A stretch of 32,715 nucleotides of DNA from Clostridia bacterium (GTDB taxonomy: Bacteria > Bacillota > Clostridia > Christensenellales > Borkfalkiaceae): positions 1 through 32,715 of the forward strand of contig JAGAJI010000009.1 in the NCBI GenBank assembly GCA_017626135.1. Reading direction: 5' to 3'. This document shows positions 8,065 to 14,333 of the stretch, piece after piece. The notes under the pieces were generated by a model, which was not told the origin of the DNA, did not search any database, and saw nothing but the letters and a program-made list of their open reading frames with translations. Numbering within the stretch: the first letter of the stretch is position 1; each line of letters begins with the position of its first letter. The position numbers and the translations under genes are program-made.

Positions 8065-9117
8065 ATGGTTACGAACGGAAAGAAAATTTTAGAGCTTGCA
8101 GGCACGGAGGCGGTCTACACCACGTGCGGCTACCAGATGCGCTATATCATCGGCTTTGACGCAGAGAACGGCGCGGTGCTCGTGGACGAGAACGGCACGA
8201 CGCTGTACACCGATTCCCGCTATATCGAGGCGGCGGAAAAACGCTTTGCAGGGACGGACGTGACGCCCGTGCTTTGGGACAAACGTACGGTGAAGGATTT
8301 GCTCGAACCGTATAAGACGGTGGGAATTTCCTTTGCGGAAACGAGCCACGCGGACTACTTGCGCCTTGCAAATATCGGCGTGGAGCTCGTCAATATGGAC
8401 GAAGCGCTGAAAAAGGCGATGACGATCAAGAACGAGTGGGAGCTTTCCTGTATTCGGAAAGCCTGTGAAATTGCCGAGGACGGGTTTAACGCCCTCCTGC
8501 CTGAAATCAAGGAAGGTATGACGGAGACGGAAGTCGCGGCGCTCCTCGAATACAATATGAGAAAACTCGGCGCGCACGGCTTGGCGTTTGACACGATCGT
8601 GGCGTTCGGGCCGCACGCGGCGGTACCCCACCACGAAACGGGGTTGACCAAACTCAAATTCGGAGACGAGGTTTTAATCGACTTCGGTTGCAGAGTGAAC
8701 GGGTATTGCTCGGACATCACGCGCACCTTCCTGTTCGGGGACGACGGCAAGCACGAGGAGTTCAAAAAGGCGTACGCCTGCGTTTTGAAAGCGCATGAGC
8801 TCGTCAAGGAGAAACTCGTAGCCGGCATGACGGGCAAAGAGGCGGACGCGATCGCGAGAGACTGTTTGAAGGAATGCGGCTATGGAGATCTGTTCACCCA
8901 TTCGTTGGGGCACGGCATCGGCTTGAATATTCACGAGTTCCCGAGTATAAGTCCCAGAGGGGAAACGACGCTGGAAAACGGCATGGTGTTCTCGGACGAA
9001 CCCGGCGTATATCAGGCGGGCGAATACGGGATCCGTATCGAAGATACGGTGACTTTGAAAGACGGAAAGGTCGTAAGTTTTATGGGAAAAACTTCCCGTG
9101 AGCTTGTGATTTTATAA
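8065..9117 (+). CDS. pepP: Xaa-Pro aminopeptidase (M24 metallopeptidase)
   Basis: This cytosolic peptidase removes N-terminal residues preceding proline. A creatinase-type N-terminal domain (about 1-118) is followed by the pita-bread M24 domain. The dinuclear metal ligands are all visible: D206 and D217 (DFGCRVNGYCSD), H283 (HSLGHGIGLNIHE), E312 (SDEPGVY) and E326 (GIRIEDTV). The 350-residue length is normal for the short Firmicutes form (often called PapA or YqhT). The ATG follows GAGG at 8053. The gene lies directly upstream of efp, the same order as yqhT-efp in Bacillus, which supports the call. Confidence 0.93.
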   Translation: MVTNGKKILELAGTEAVYTTCGYQMRYIIGFDAENGAVLVDENGTTLYTDSRYIEAAEKRFAGTDVTPVLWDKRTVKDLLEPYKTVGISFAETSHADYLRLANIGVELVNMDEALKKAMTIKNEWELSCIRKACEIAEDGFNALLPEIKEGMTETEVAALLEYNMRKLGAHGLAFDTIVAFGPHAAVPHHETGLTKLKFGDEVLIDFGCRVNGYCSDITRTFLFGDDGKHEEFKKAYACVLKAHELVKEKLVAGMTGKEADAIARDCLKECGYGDLFTHSLGHGIGLNIHEFPSISPRGETTLENGMVFSDEPGVYQAGEYGIRIEDTVTLKDGKVVSFMGKTSRELVIL

Positions 9118-9154
9118 AAAGAAAATACTATAAGCATATAAAGGAGAAAACAGT

Positions 9155-9718
9155 ATGGCACAGATTTTGGCAGGCGATATTCGTAAAGGCGTAACTTTCG
9201 AGTACAAGAGTGGCGTTTACACCGTTACGGAATTCCAGCACGTAAAACCCGGTAAGGGCGCGGCGTTCGTCAGAACGACCTTGAAGAACGTAGTAACGGG
9301 ACAGGTTTTGTCCAACGAAACGTTCAACCCTACGACCAAGCTCGAAACGGCGCAGGTAGAAACGAAGAAGATGACCTATTCCTACTTCGACGGCGAATTC
9401 TACGTATTCGTAGACGAGGAATGGAACCAGGAAAACCTCACCTTCGATCAGGTGGAAGACGCGTTGAAATACATCAAGGAAAACGACACCGTCACCGTAA
9501 AATTCCTTTACGGCAAGGCATTCTCCGTGGAACCTGAAAACTTCGTCGAACTTAAAGTCATCGAAGCGGAACCCGGCGTAAAGGGCAACACCGCTACCAA
9601 CGTCATGAAGAACGCAAAGGTAGAAACGGGCGCAACCATTCAGGTGCCTATGTTCGTAGAAGAGGGCGAAACCATTCGTATCGATACGAGAACGGGCGAA
9701 TACATGAGCCGCGTTTAA
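9155..9718 (+). CDS. efp: Elongation factor P
   Basis: This factor relieves ribosome stalling at polyproline stretches. The 187-residue protein has the KOW-like N-terminal domain and two OB folds, ending in [17 protein letters not shown], the family's C-terminal signature. The tip lysine that is modified in other bacteria corresponds to K34 in [10 protein letters not shown]. No modification gene is seen in this window, and the type of modification cannot be told from it. The ATG follows AAGGAG at 9141-9146. It is 37 bp after the Xaa-Pro peptidase gene and is followed by a terminator. Confidence 0.98.
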   Translation: MAQILAGDIRKGVTFEYKSGVYTVTEFQHVKPGKGAAFVRTTLKNVVTGQVLSNETFNPTTKLETAQVETKKMTYSYFDGEFYVFVDEEWNQENLTFDQVEDALKYIKENDTVTVKFLYGKAFSVEPENFVELKVIEAEPGVKGNTATNVMKNAKVETGATIQVPMFVEEGETIRIDTRTGEYMSRV

Positions 9719-9739
9719 TCTTGACTTACGACAATCAAA

Positions 9740-9768
9740 ATGCAGGGTATGCGCTATCCTGCATTTTT
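9740..9768 (+). terminator. Terminator after efp
   Basis: A 10-bp stem (9740-9749 with 9755-9764, one G-T wobble, 5-nt loop TGCGC) is followed by TTTTT. It lies 21 bp after the efp stop codon. Confidence 0.87.
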
Positions 9769-9862
9769 CGCATACGCGAAGGCACGTAGAGGCGGTGGGG
9801 ATCGCAGGGTGATCCGTTTGGTCGGAGCGAGAATGTTGAAAAACGGAGGAAAGACAGGCAAT

Positions 9863-10300
9863 ATGAGAGCAGTAGTACAAAGAGTAAAACGGACGACCCT
9901 CAGCGTAAACGGGGAACTCATTTCCGAAATCCCGTTCGGGCTGACGGTGTTTTTGGGGGTCACGACGGGAGACACGCAAAAGGAGGCGGCGTATCTTGCC
10001 AAGAAGATCGCAAACCTGCGTATCTTTGAGGATGAAAACGGGAAGATGAATCTTTCCGTCAAGGACGTCGGGGGCGAGGTGTTGCTCGTCTCCCAGTTCA
10101 CGTTGTACGGCGACGCCTCGCACGGGAACCGACCGAGTTTCACCCTCGCCGCCCGTCCCGAAATCGCCGAGCCGTTGTATGAATACGTGATAGACGAGGT
10201 CAAAACTTACGGAATCACCGTCAAAAAAGGAGTGTTCGGCGCGGATATGCAGATCGTCCAACACAACGACGGGCCGGTCACGATCCTGTTGGAAGCTTGA
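9863..10300 (+). CDS. dtd: D-aminoacyl-tRNA deacylase
   Basis: This enzyme hydrolyses D-amino acids wrongly attached to tRNA. The 145-residue protein starts MRAVVQRVKR, has SQFTLYGDASHGNRPSF (the active-site SQFTL motif) and ends with the cross-subunit Gly-Pro motif in NDGPVTILLEA. The frame is open upstream to 9740, but the start at 9863 matches the family N-terminus, follows GGAGG (9845-9849, rather far) and avoids translating the efp terminator. I see no convincing promoter between the efp terminator and this start, so it may depend on read-through. Confidence 0.95.
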   Translation: MRAVVQRVKRTTLSVNGELISEIPFGLTVFLGVTTGDTQKEAAYLAKKIANLRIFEDENGKMNLSVKDVGGEVLLVSQFTLYGDASHGNRPSFTLAARPEIAEPLYEYVIDEVKTYGITVKKGVFGADMQIVQHNDGPVTILLEA

Positions 10301-10329
10301 CAAAAAAGGGGCGGAAAGCCTTGAAAATA

Positions 10330-10359
10330 AAGGACTCTACTCTGGGTAGAGTCCTTTTT
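10330..10359 (+). terminator. Terminator after dtd
   Basis: A perfect 11-bp stem (10330-10340 with 10346-10356, loop TCTGG) runs into a T tract. It is the strongest terminator in the first half of the window, and its right arm contains the first of a series of GTAGAG repeats. Confidence 0.92.
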
Positions 10360-10438
10360 CTACCCTCGGTAGAGTTCTAAGCGGCGTCGAGTAGAGCCGT
10401 AGAGCGACGGGGTAGAGCGTTGAAAAATCGGAATAGAG
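10346..10438 (+). repeat. GTAGAG direct-repeat array with roughly 21-23 bp spacing
   Basis: The hexamer GTAGAG occurs at 10346, 10369, 10391, 10399 and 10412, with ATAGAG at 10433. Ignoring the extra copy at 10399, the steps are 23, 22, 21 and 21 bp, about two helical turns. Part of the array also folds into hairpins: TCTACC/GGTAGA (10359-10373) and CGTCG/CGACG (10385-10409). It lies between the dtd terminator and the promoter at 10459. It could be a regulator array or a decayed tandem repeat; the sequence alone does not decide. Confidence 0.6.
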
Positions 10439-10458
10439 TAAAAAGGGGGATAGATAGG

Positions 10459-10487
10459 TTGCATTTTGGCAAAAATTATTATAAAAT
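10459..10487 (+). promoter_or_regulatory. Promoter of the glycosyltransferase-acyltransferase cassette
   Basis: TTGCAT (10459-10464), a 17-bp spacer, and TAAAAT (10482-10487), in an AT-rich patch. The predicted start near 10494 gives a leader of about 205 nt before the gene at 10700. Confidence 0.65.
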
Positions 10488-10510
10488 ACAATCGCCAAAT
10501 GCGAATGGTC

Positions 10511-10615
10511 TGAGCCGCAACTTGCGGCGGTGCATTTCCCCCATACGCCATACGTTTCGTTTGCACCCCGTGGCGCGCGAGTTTCCTTGGCTTGTCTGCG
10601 GCGAATTGCGGCTTA
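10511..10615 (+). other. Possible structured 5' leader of the glycosyltransferase gene
   Basis: Bases 10511-10520 can pair with 10606-10615 (10 bp, one wobble), closing a 105-nt element. Inside, GGTGCA (10529-10534) can pair with TGCACC (10562-10567). A competing local hairpin GCCGCA/TGCGGC (10514-10519 with 10523-10528) would break the closing stem, so two exclusive states are possible. I recognise no known riboswitch class. The rest of the 10301-10699 gap holds the terminator, repeat array and promoter listed here, and no gene I can support. Confidence 0.4.
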
Positions 10616-10699
10616 GGCTCTTCCCATCAATTTGAAAATTCAATCGACAGGCAATCCCGTATGTTATGCGGTATCGCCTAAAAAAGTGAGGTACAAAAT

Positions 10700-11668
10700 A
10701 TGTTAAAACCTGTGATTCCCGTTTTTTACGCAGCGGACGATAACTATATGCCGTACTTGGCGGTAGCGCTGACTTCATTGAAGGAAAATAAAACGGAAGA
10801 TTACGAATATCGTATTCACGTGTTGTATGCGGGCGAGCTCAGCGAGAAGGCGCAGAAAGTCAAGAGTATGGAAGAAGATAATTTCCATATCTATTTTGAG
10901 GACGTTGAAAGTAAGATGCGCGCCATTCAAGATTGCACGTATTGTCGTGATTATTACACGAGTGCGATTTTCTATCGCTTGATGATCCCCGAAATGTTCC
11001 CCGATTATGACAAAGTGCTGTATATGGATTGCGACACGGTCGCGCTTGCGGACGTTGCAAAGCTGTATACGATTGATATCGGCAACAACTTCATCGGTGC
11101 GGCTGCCGATCAGGCGGTGGCGGCGGTTCCTGCCTTCCGCGCCTATACCAAATACGCGTTAAATATCGCGCCCCACCGTTATTTCAACTCCGGCGTCATC
11201 GTCATGAACCTCAAAAAACTCCGTGAGATCGGGTTTTACGGGAAGTTCTGCGAGGTGCTCAGAAGCTACGAGTTCATCATCGCGCCCGATCAGGACGTGC
11301 TGAACTTACTCTGCAAGGACAGGGTGTATTATTACGGTGGGGAGTGGAACCAAATGCCCATCGGCGGCAAGGGGAATCCCAAACTCATTCACTACAACCT
11401 GACGATGAAGCCTTGGCATTACACCGACGTTTTGTATCAGGAATATTTCTGGCGGTTTGCCGAAAAGACGGAATTCCTTGCCGACATCAAAAAGGCGCTC
11501 GCTTCCTTCACGCCCGAAATGGCGAAACGGGACGAGGAAAGCTCGAAAAAGCTGATTGCGCTCGCGCAGCAGGAAGCGGAAAATCCTCGTAATTATATCC
11601 GTTCGCAGAAGATGAAAGCAGCGTCACGGGAGAGCAACAGATATGGACTTGTCGAAAGTTTCAGCTGA
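10700..11668 (+). CDS. Glycosyltransferase family 8
   Basis: This is probably a retaining glycosyltransferase that adds a hexose from a nucleotide sugar to a cell-surface glycan or lipid. The 322-residue protein begins IPVFYAADDNYMPYLAVALTS, typical of GT8. It carries the metal-binding DxD motif as D110-C-D112 (LYMDCDTVAL), FNSGVIVMNL in the acceptor region, and a late HYNLTMKPWHY matching the family's second metal His and KPW. There is no membrane segment or signal peptide, so it is cytosolic. The ATG follows GTGAGG. It overlaps the next gene, an acyltransferase, by 26 bp, which suggests a shared pathway. The donor and acceptor are unknown. Confidence 0.92.
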   Translation: MLKPVIPVFYAADDNYMPYLAVALTSLKENKTEDYEYRIHVLYAGELSEKAQKVKSMEEDNFHIYFEDVESKMRAIQDCTYCRDYYTSAIFYRLMIPEMFPDYDKVLYMDCDTVALADVAKLYTIDIGNNFIGAAADQAVAAVPAFRAYTKYALNIAPHRYFNSGVIVMNLKKLREIGFYGKFCEVLRSYEFIIAPDQDVLNLLCKDRVYYYGGEWNQMPIGGKGNPKLIHYNLTMKPWHYTDVLYQEYFWRFAEKTEFLADIKKALASFTPEMAKRDEESSKKLIALAQQEAENPRNYIRSQKMKAASRESNRYGLVESFS

Positions 11669-12482
11669 AAAAAAGGCGCTTTTGGAGCGCATAGCGCAAT
11701 GCGAGAGGGAAGGAAAGTTTGACGCGAGTGTCGAGAACGATCCCGAGGGGAAAGAGCTCCTACCCGAACAGGCGGACTACCTTTGCAAGAAATTTTCGAG
11801 CAAGGTGAAACGCCAAGCGGCGAATTTTATCGCCGACCACTATTTTCTCAACCTCATCAAGAAGGACGTTCTCGCCATCGACGGTGTGACGGGGGAGGAG
11901 CACCTCGCCGCGCTCCAAAACGGAGCGGTGATCACTTGCAATCATTTCCACCCCTTCGATAACTACGCGATTTTCCATTGTATTCGGAAGTATTTGCCAA
12001 GGAAATATCTGTACAAGATCATCAAGGAGAGCAACTATACCTCCTTCCCCGGGCTCTTCGGATTTTTCATGCGGCATTGCGATACCCTGCCGCTGTCGAG
12101 CAACCGTCGCACGATGATGAATTTCATGTCGGCGGTGAATACGTTGCTCAAACGGGGGGAGACCATTTTGATTTACCCCGAGCAGGAGATGTGGTGGAAT
12201 TATAAAAAACCCCGTCCGTTCAAGGTGGGCGGATTTAAGTTTGCGTACAAAGCGGACGTGCCCGTCCTGCCCACGTTCATCACCATGACGGACGACGATC
12301 GACTTGACGGCGACGGGTATCCCATTCAAAGGCTGACCCTTCACGTCCTGCCGCCCATCTATCCCGACAAGTCGCTCGGAGAGAAAGTCGGCTCGCAGAA
12401 AATGTGTGACGAGGCGTATGCCGCTTGCAAAGCCAAGTACGAAGAGGTGTACGGCGTGCCGCTCACGTACGGGGAAGAATAA
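11643..12482 (+). CDS. PlsC-family acyltransferase
   Basis: A 279-residue lysophospholipid acyltransferase-like protein. The catalytic NHx4D motif is present as N100-H101 to D106 (CNHFHPFDNYA), and the downstream IYPEQEMWW segment matches the family's block III (EG/PEG-type). It has no long hydrophobic anchor, so it is probably peripheral to the membrane. The N-terminal 60 residues are charged and outside the catalytic domain. The ATG at 11643 follows GGGAGAG inside the preceding glycosyltransferase gene. It could be 1-acyl-glycerol-3-phosphate acyltransferase, but its position between a GT8 enzyme and a CrtO-like acyltransferase suggests acylation of a glycolipid or surface glycan instead. 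Confidence 0.88.
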   Translation: MDLSKVSAEKKALLERIAQCEREGKFDASVENDPEGKELLPEQADYLCKKFSSKVKRQAANFIADHYFLNLIKKDVLAIDGVTGEEHLAALQNGAVITCNHFHPFDNYAIFHCIRKYLPRKYLYKIIKESNYTSFPGLFGFFMRHCDTLPLSSNRRTMMNFMSAVNTLLKRGETILIYPEQEMWWNYKKPRPFKVGGFKFAYKADVPVLPTFITMTDDDRLDGDGYPIQRLTLHVLPPIYPDKSLGEKVGSQKMCDEAYAACKAKYEEVYGVPLTYGEE

Positions 12483-12499
12483 TACGAAAGGGGAAGTTC

Positions 12500-13072
12500 A
12501 TGATTTTATACTTATCCATTATCATCGGCGGAATGTTTTTGATTGCGCTCGGCACGTCGCTCGGGTATCAAACGAGGTATTTGGAAACGCTCGGGTTTAC
12601 GGCGCTCGCCATCGTGATTATCATTTCTATCGACGGTTTGACGGCGACGTGTGCAAGGCTCCTGCCCAAAAAATGCGCCGACCGTACGAAGAAGTGCTTT
12701 CAGGTCTCGGCGAAGGAAAAGAAATTCTACGAGAAACTGAAAATCCGCGCGTGGAAGGACTGGATTCCCGAAATCGGACATTTCACGGGGTTTCGGAAGA
12801 ACAAAATCGATCAGCCCAAGAATTTGGAGTACCTCGACCGATTTTTGCTCGAATGTTGTTACGGAGAAATCGGGCATACCGCCTCGGTGTTCAGCGGATT
12901 TGCGACCTTGTTGTTTTTCCCGTTGACGCATACCTGGGTGGCAATTTCCATTCCCGTATCGGTCGTCAACGCCGTGCTGAACGTGTTGCCCATCTTCGTG
13001 TTGCGCTACAACGCGTATAAGCTCGAAATCCTACGCAAGAGCGTTTTGAAAAAGCAGGGGATAGCCTCATAA
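12500..13072 (+). CDS. CrtO-like (glycosyl-4,4'-diaponeurosporenoate acyltransferase family) membrane protein
   Basis: A 190-residue membrane protein with hydrophobic helices at about 2-20, 32-52 and near residues 128-170. The middle and C-terminal pattern recalls Staphylococcus CrtO: a charged block with KFYEKLKIRAWKDWIPE, then ECCYGEIGHTASVF, then NVLPIFVLRYNAYKLEIL, matching CrtO's RxWK, (E/A)xIHW and NxPxxxxQRYNRxRL segments. In staphylococci that enzyme acylates a glycosylated carotenoid acid. No carotenoid genes are visible here, so the substrate is probably another glycolipid. The ATG at 12500 follows AAAGGGGAAG; the frame is open further upstream without a better start. The family call is from memory of motifs. 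Confidence 0.68.
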   Translation: MILYLSIIIGGMFLIALGTSLGYQTRYLETLGFTALAIVIIISIDGLTATCARLLPKKCADRTKKCFQVSAKEKKFYEKLKIRAWKDWIPEIGHFTGFRKNKIDQPKNLEYLDRFLLECCYGEIGHTASVFSGFATLLFFPLTHTWVAISIPVSVVNAVLNVLPIFVLRYNAYKLEILRKSVLKKQGIAS

Positions 13073-13082
13073 TTTAGTCAAA

Positions 13083-13120
13083 AATAAGTCTTTGCTTTTT
13101 GGGCGAAGGCTTATTTTTTT
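13083..13120 (+). terminator. Terminator of the glycosyltransferase cassette
   Basis: A 13-bp stem with two G-T wobbles (13083-13095 with 13103-13115, 7-nt loop) ends in a T run to 13120. It lies about 10 bp after the CrtO-like gene. Confidence 0.85.
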
Positions 13121-13176
13121 GCGTTTTGGGAAAAAATTAAAGAAAAAATGAAAAAACTTCTCGATAAAAAAGGGAT

Positions 13177-13205
13177 TTGGCGTTCCTGCGTCGAATATAT
13201 AAAAG
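13177..13205 (+). promoter_or_regulatory. Possible promoter of the dgt-dnaG-rpoD operon
   Basis: TTGGCG (13177-13182), a 17-bp spacer, and TAAAAG (13200-13205). The match is weak, but some promoter is needed here because a strong terminator ends at 13120 and dgt starts at 13301. Confidence 0.35.
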
Positions 13206-13216
13206 AGAAAACGAAA

Positions 13217-13284
13217 CGGCTGAAAAGCCGATCTCGGCACACACGGGTGGGAAAACTCCCACGGGTACGGGAGCGAAGCGCTCC
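13217..13284 (+). repeat. Cluster of three hairpins in the dgt leader
   Basis: Hairpins at 13217-13230 (CGGCT/AGCCG with a GAAA tetraloop), 13247-13262 (GTGGGA/TCCCAC) and 13270-13284 (GGAGCG/CGCTCC, AAG loop) follow each other and end 17 bp before the dgt start. The arrangement resembles the bank before pheS, but the sequences differ. None has a T run. Confidence 0.65.
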
Positions 13285-13300
13285 GCGATAGGGGAAAAAT

Positions 13301-14320
13301 ATGAAACGGGAAAAGAGCATACGGGAACGTATCTACGAGCAGGAAGAATGGTTTTTATCGCCCTTCGCCACTCGTTCGTCGGACACGAAAGGGCGGTTGC
13401 GCGAGGAAAAACAATGCGATTTCCGCACCGATTTCCAACGGGATCGGGACAGAATTATTTACAGCAAGGCCTTTCGGCGTCTGAAAAACAAGACGCAGGT
13501 TTTCTGCGCGCCCGAGGGGGATCATTACGTGACGAGGCTCACGCACACCCTCGACGTGTCGCAGATCGCGCGCTCTATTTCCCGAACCTTGGGGCTCAAC
13601 GAGGACCTCGCCGAAGCCATCGCTTTGGGGCATGATCTCGGACATACCCCCTTCGGACACGTGGGGGAGAAGGTTTTGGGCAAGCTCTCCAAACACGGAT
13701 TCTGGCACAACGAGCAGTCCCTTCGCGTGGTGGATATTCTCGAAAAGAACGGACAGGGGCTCAATTTGACGTGGGAAGTCCGCGACGGCATTTTACAGCA
13801 TAAGAGCACGGGGAAACCCGCGACGCTGGAAGGGGAAGCCGTTTCTCTCGCCGATCGCATCGCCTATATCAATCACGACATCGAGGACGCTATGCGCGCA
13901 GGGATTTTGAAGGAAGAGGACTTGCCGCAAAGCGCCGTGAAGATTTTGGGGCGTCGCACGTCCGAGCGCATTCATACCGCCATTGAAAATATCTATGAAA
14001 CGTCCTATCAAAAACCCTTCGTGCAGATGTCGGAAGAGGTGATGGCGGCGACGAACGAGCTGCGTAAATTTATGTTCCAAAACGTGTATGCGCTGACCAA
14101 CAAACAGATGCAGGAGCGTTCCGAACGTATGCTTACCCAACTGTTCGAGTATTTTATGGAGCATACGGACAAGCTGCCCGAGCCCTACAAACGGCTGTTA
14201 AAGGAGTACGACGAGGACCGCGTCGTGTGCGATTATTTGTCGGGCATGACGGACAGGTACGCGATCAGCGTGTTTGAGAGCTTGTTTATCCCCACGAATT
14301 TTTCATTATCGATGAGTTAA
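13301..14320 (+). CDS. dgt: Deoxyguanosinetriphosphate triphosphohydrolase-like protein (HD domain)
   Basis: A dNTP triphosphohydrolase of the Dgt family, expected to split dNTPs to nucleoside and tripolyphosphate. The 339-residue protein shows SKAFRRLKNKTQVF, then the HD metal ligands His in RLTHTLDV, His-Asp in GHDLGHTPFGH, and Asp in LADRIAYINHDIEDA. The length fits the short Clostridial form (about 330-340) rather than the roughly 500-residue E. coli Dgt, so its substrate range may be broad. The ATG follows AGGGG. It sits directly before dnaG, a recurring order in Clostridia that links dNTP pool control with replication. Confidence 0.93.
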   Translation: MKREKSIRERIYEQEEWFLSPFATRSSDTKGRLREEKQCDFRTDFQRDRDRIIYSKAFRRLKNKTQVFCAPEGDHYVTRLTHTLDVSQIARSISRTLGLNEDLAEAIALGHDLGHTPFGHVGEKVLGKLSKHGFWHNEQSLRVVDILEKNGQGLNLTWEVRDGILQHKSTGKPATLEGEAVSLADRIAYINHDIEDAMRAGILKEEDLPQSAVKILGRRTSERIHTAIENIYETSYQKPFVQMSEEVMAATNELRKFMFQNVYALTNKQMQERSERMLTQLFEYFMEHTDKLPEPYKRLLKEYDEDRVVCDYLSGMTDRYAISVFESLFIPTNFSLSMS

Positions 14321-14333
14321 TAGGAGGCAAAAT

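Noticed and set aside
9128..10303. A 391-codon minus-strand frame across efp and dtd
   Set aside because: It is antisense to two well-supported genes and an intrinsic terminator, with no ribosome site or family match.
10346..10438. The GTAGAG array as a CRISPR
   Set aside because: The repeat unit is only 6 bp, spacers are about 15-17 bp and not uniform, and no cas gene is present.
10420..10635. A 71-codon plus-strand frame in the 10301-10699 gap
   Set aside because: It runs through the promoter and paired leader segments and has no ribosome site or recognisable product.
13148..13291. A 47-codon basic open frame just before dgt
   Set aside because: It starts at an ATG with only a weak purine-rich upstream stretch, its codons are forced by the hairpin cluster, and it has no known family. 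It could be a leader peptide, but nothing supports that.
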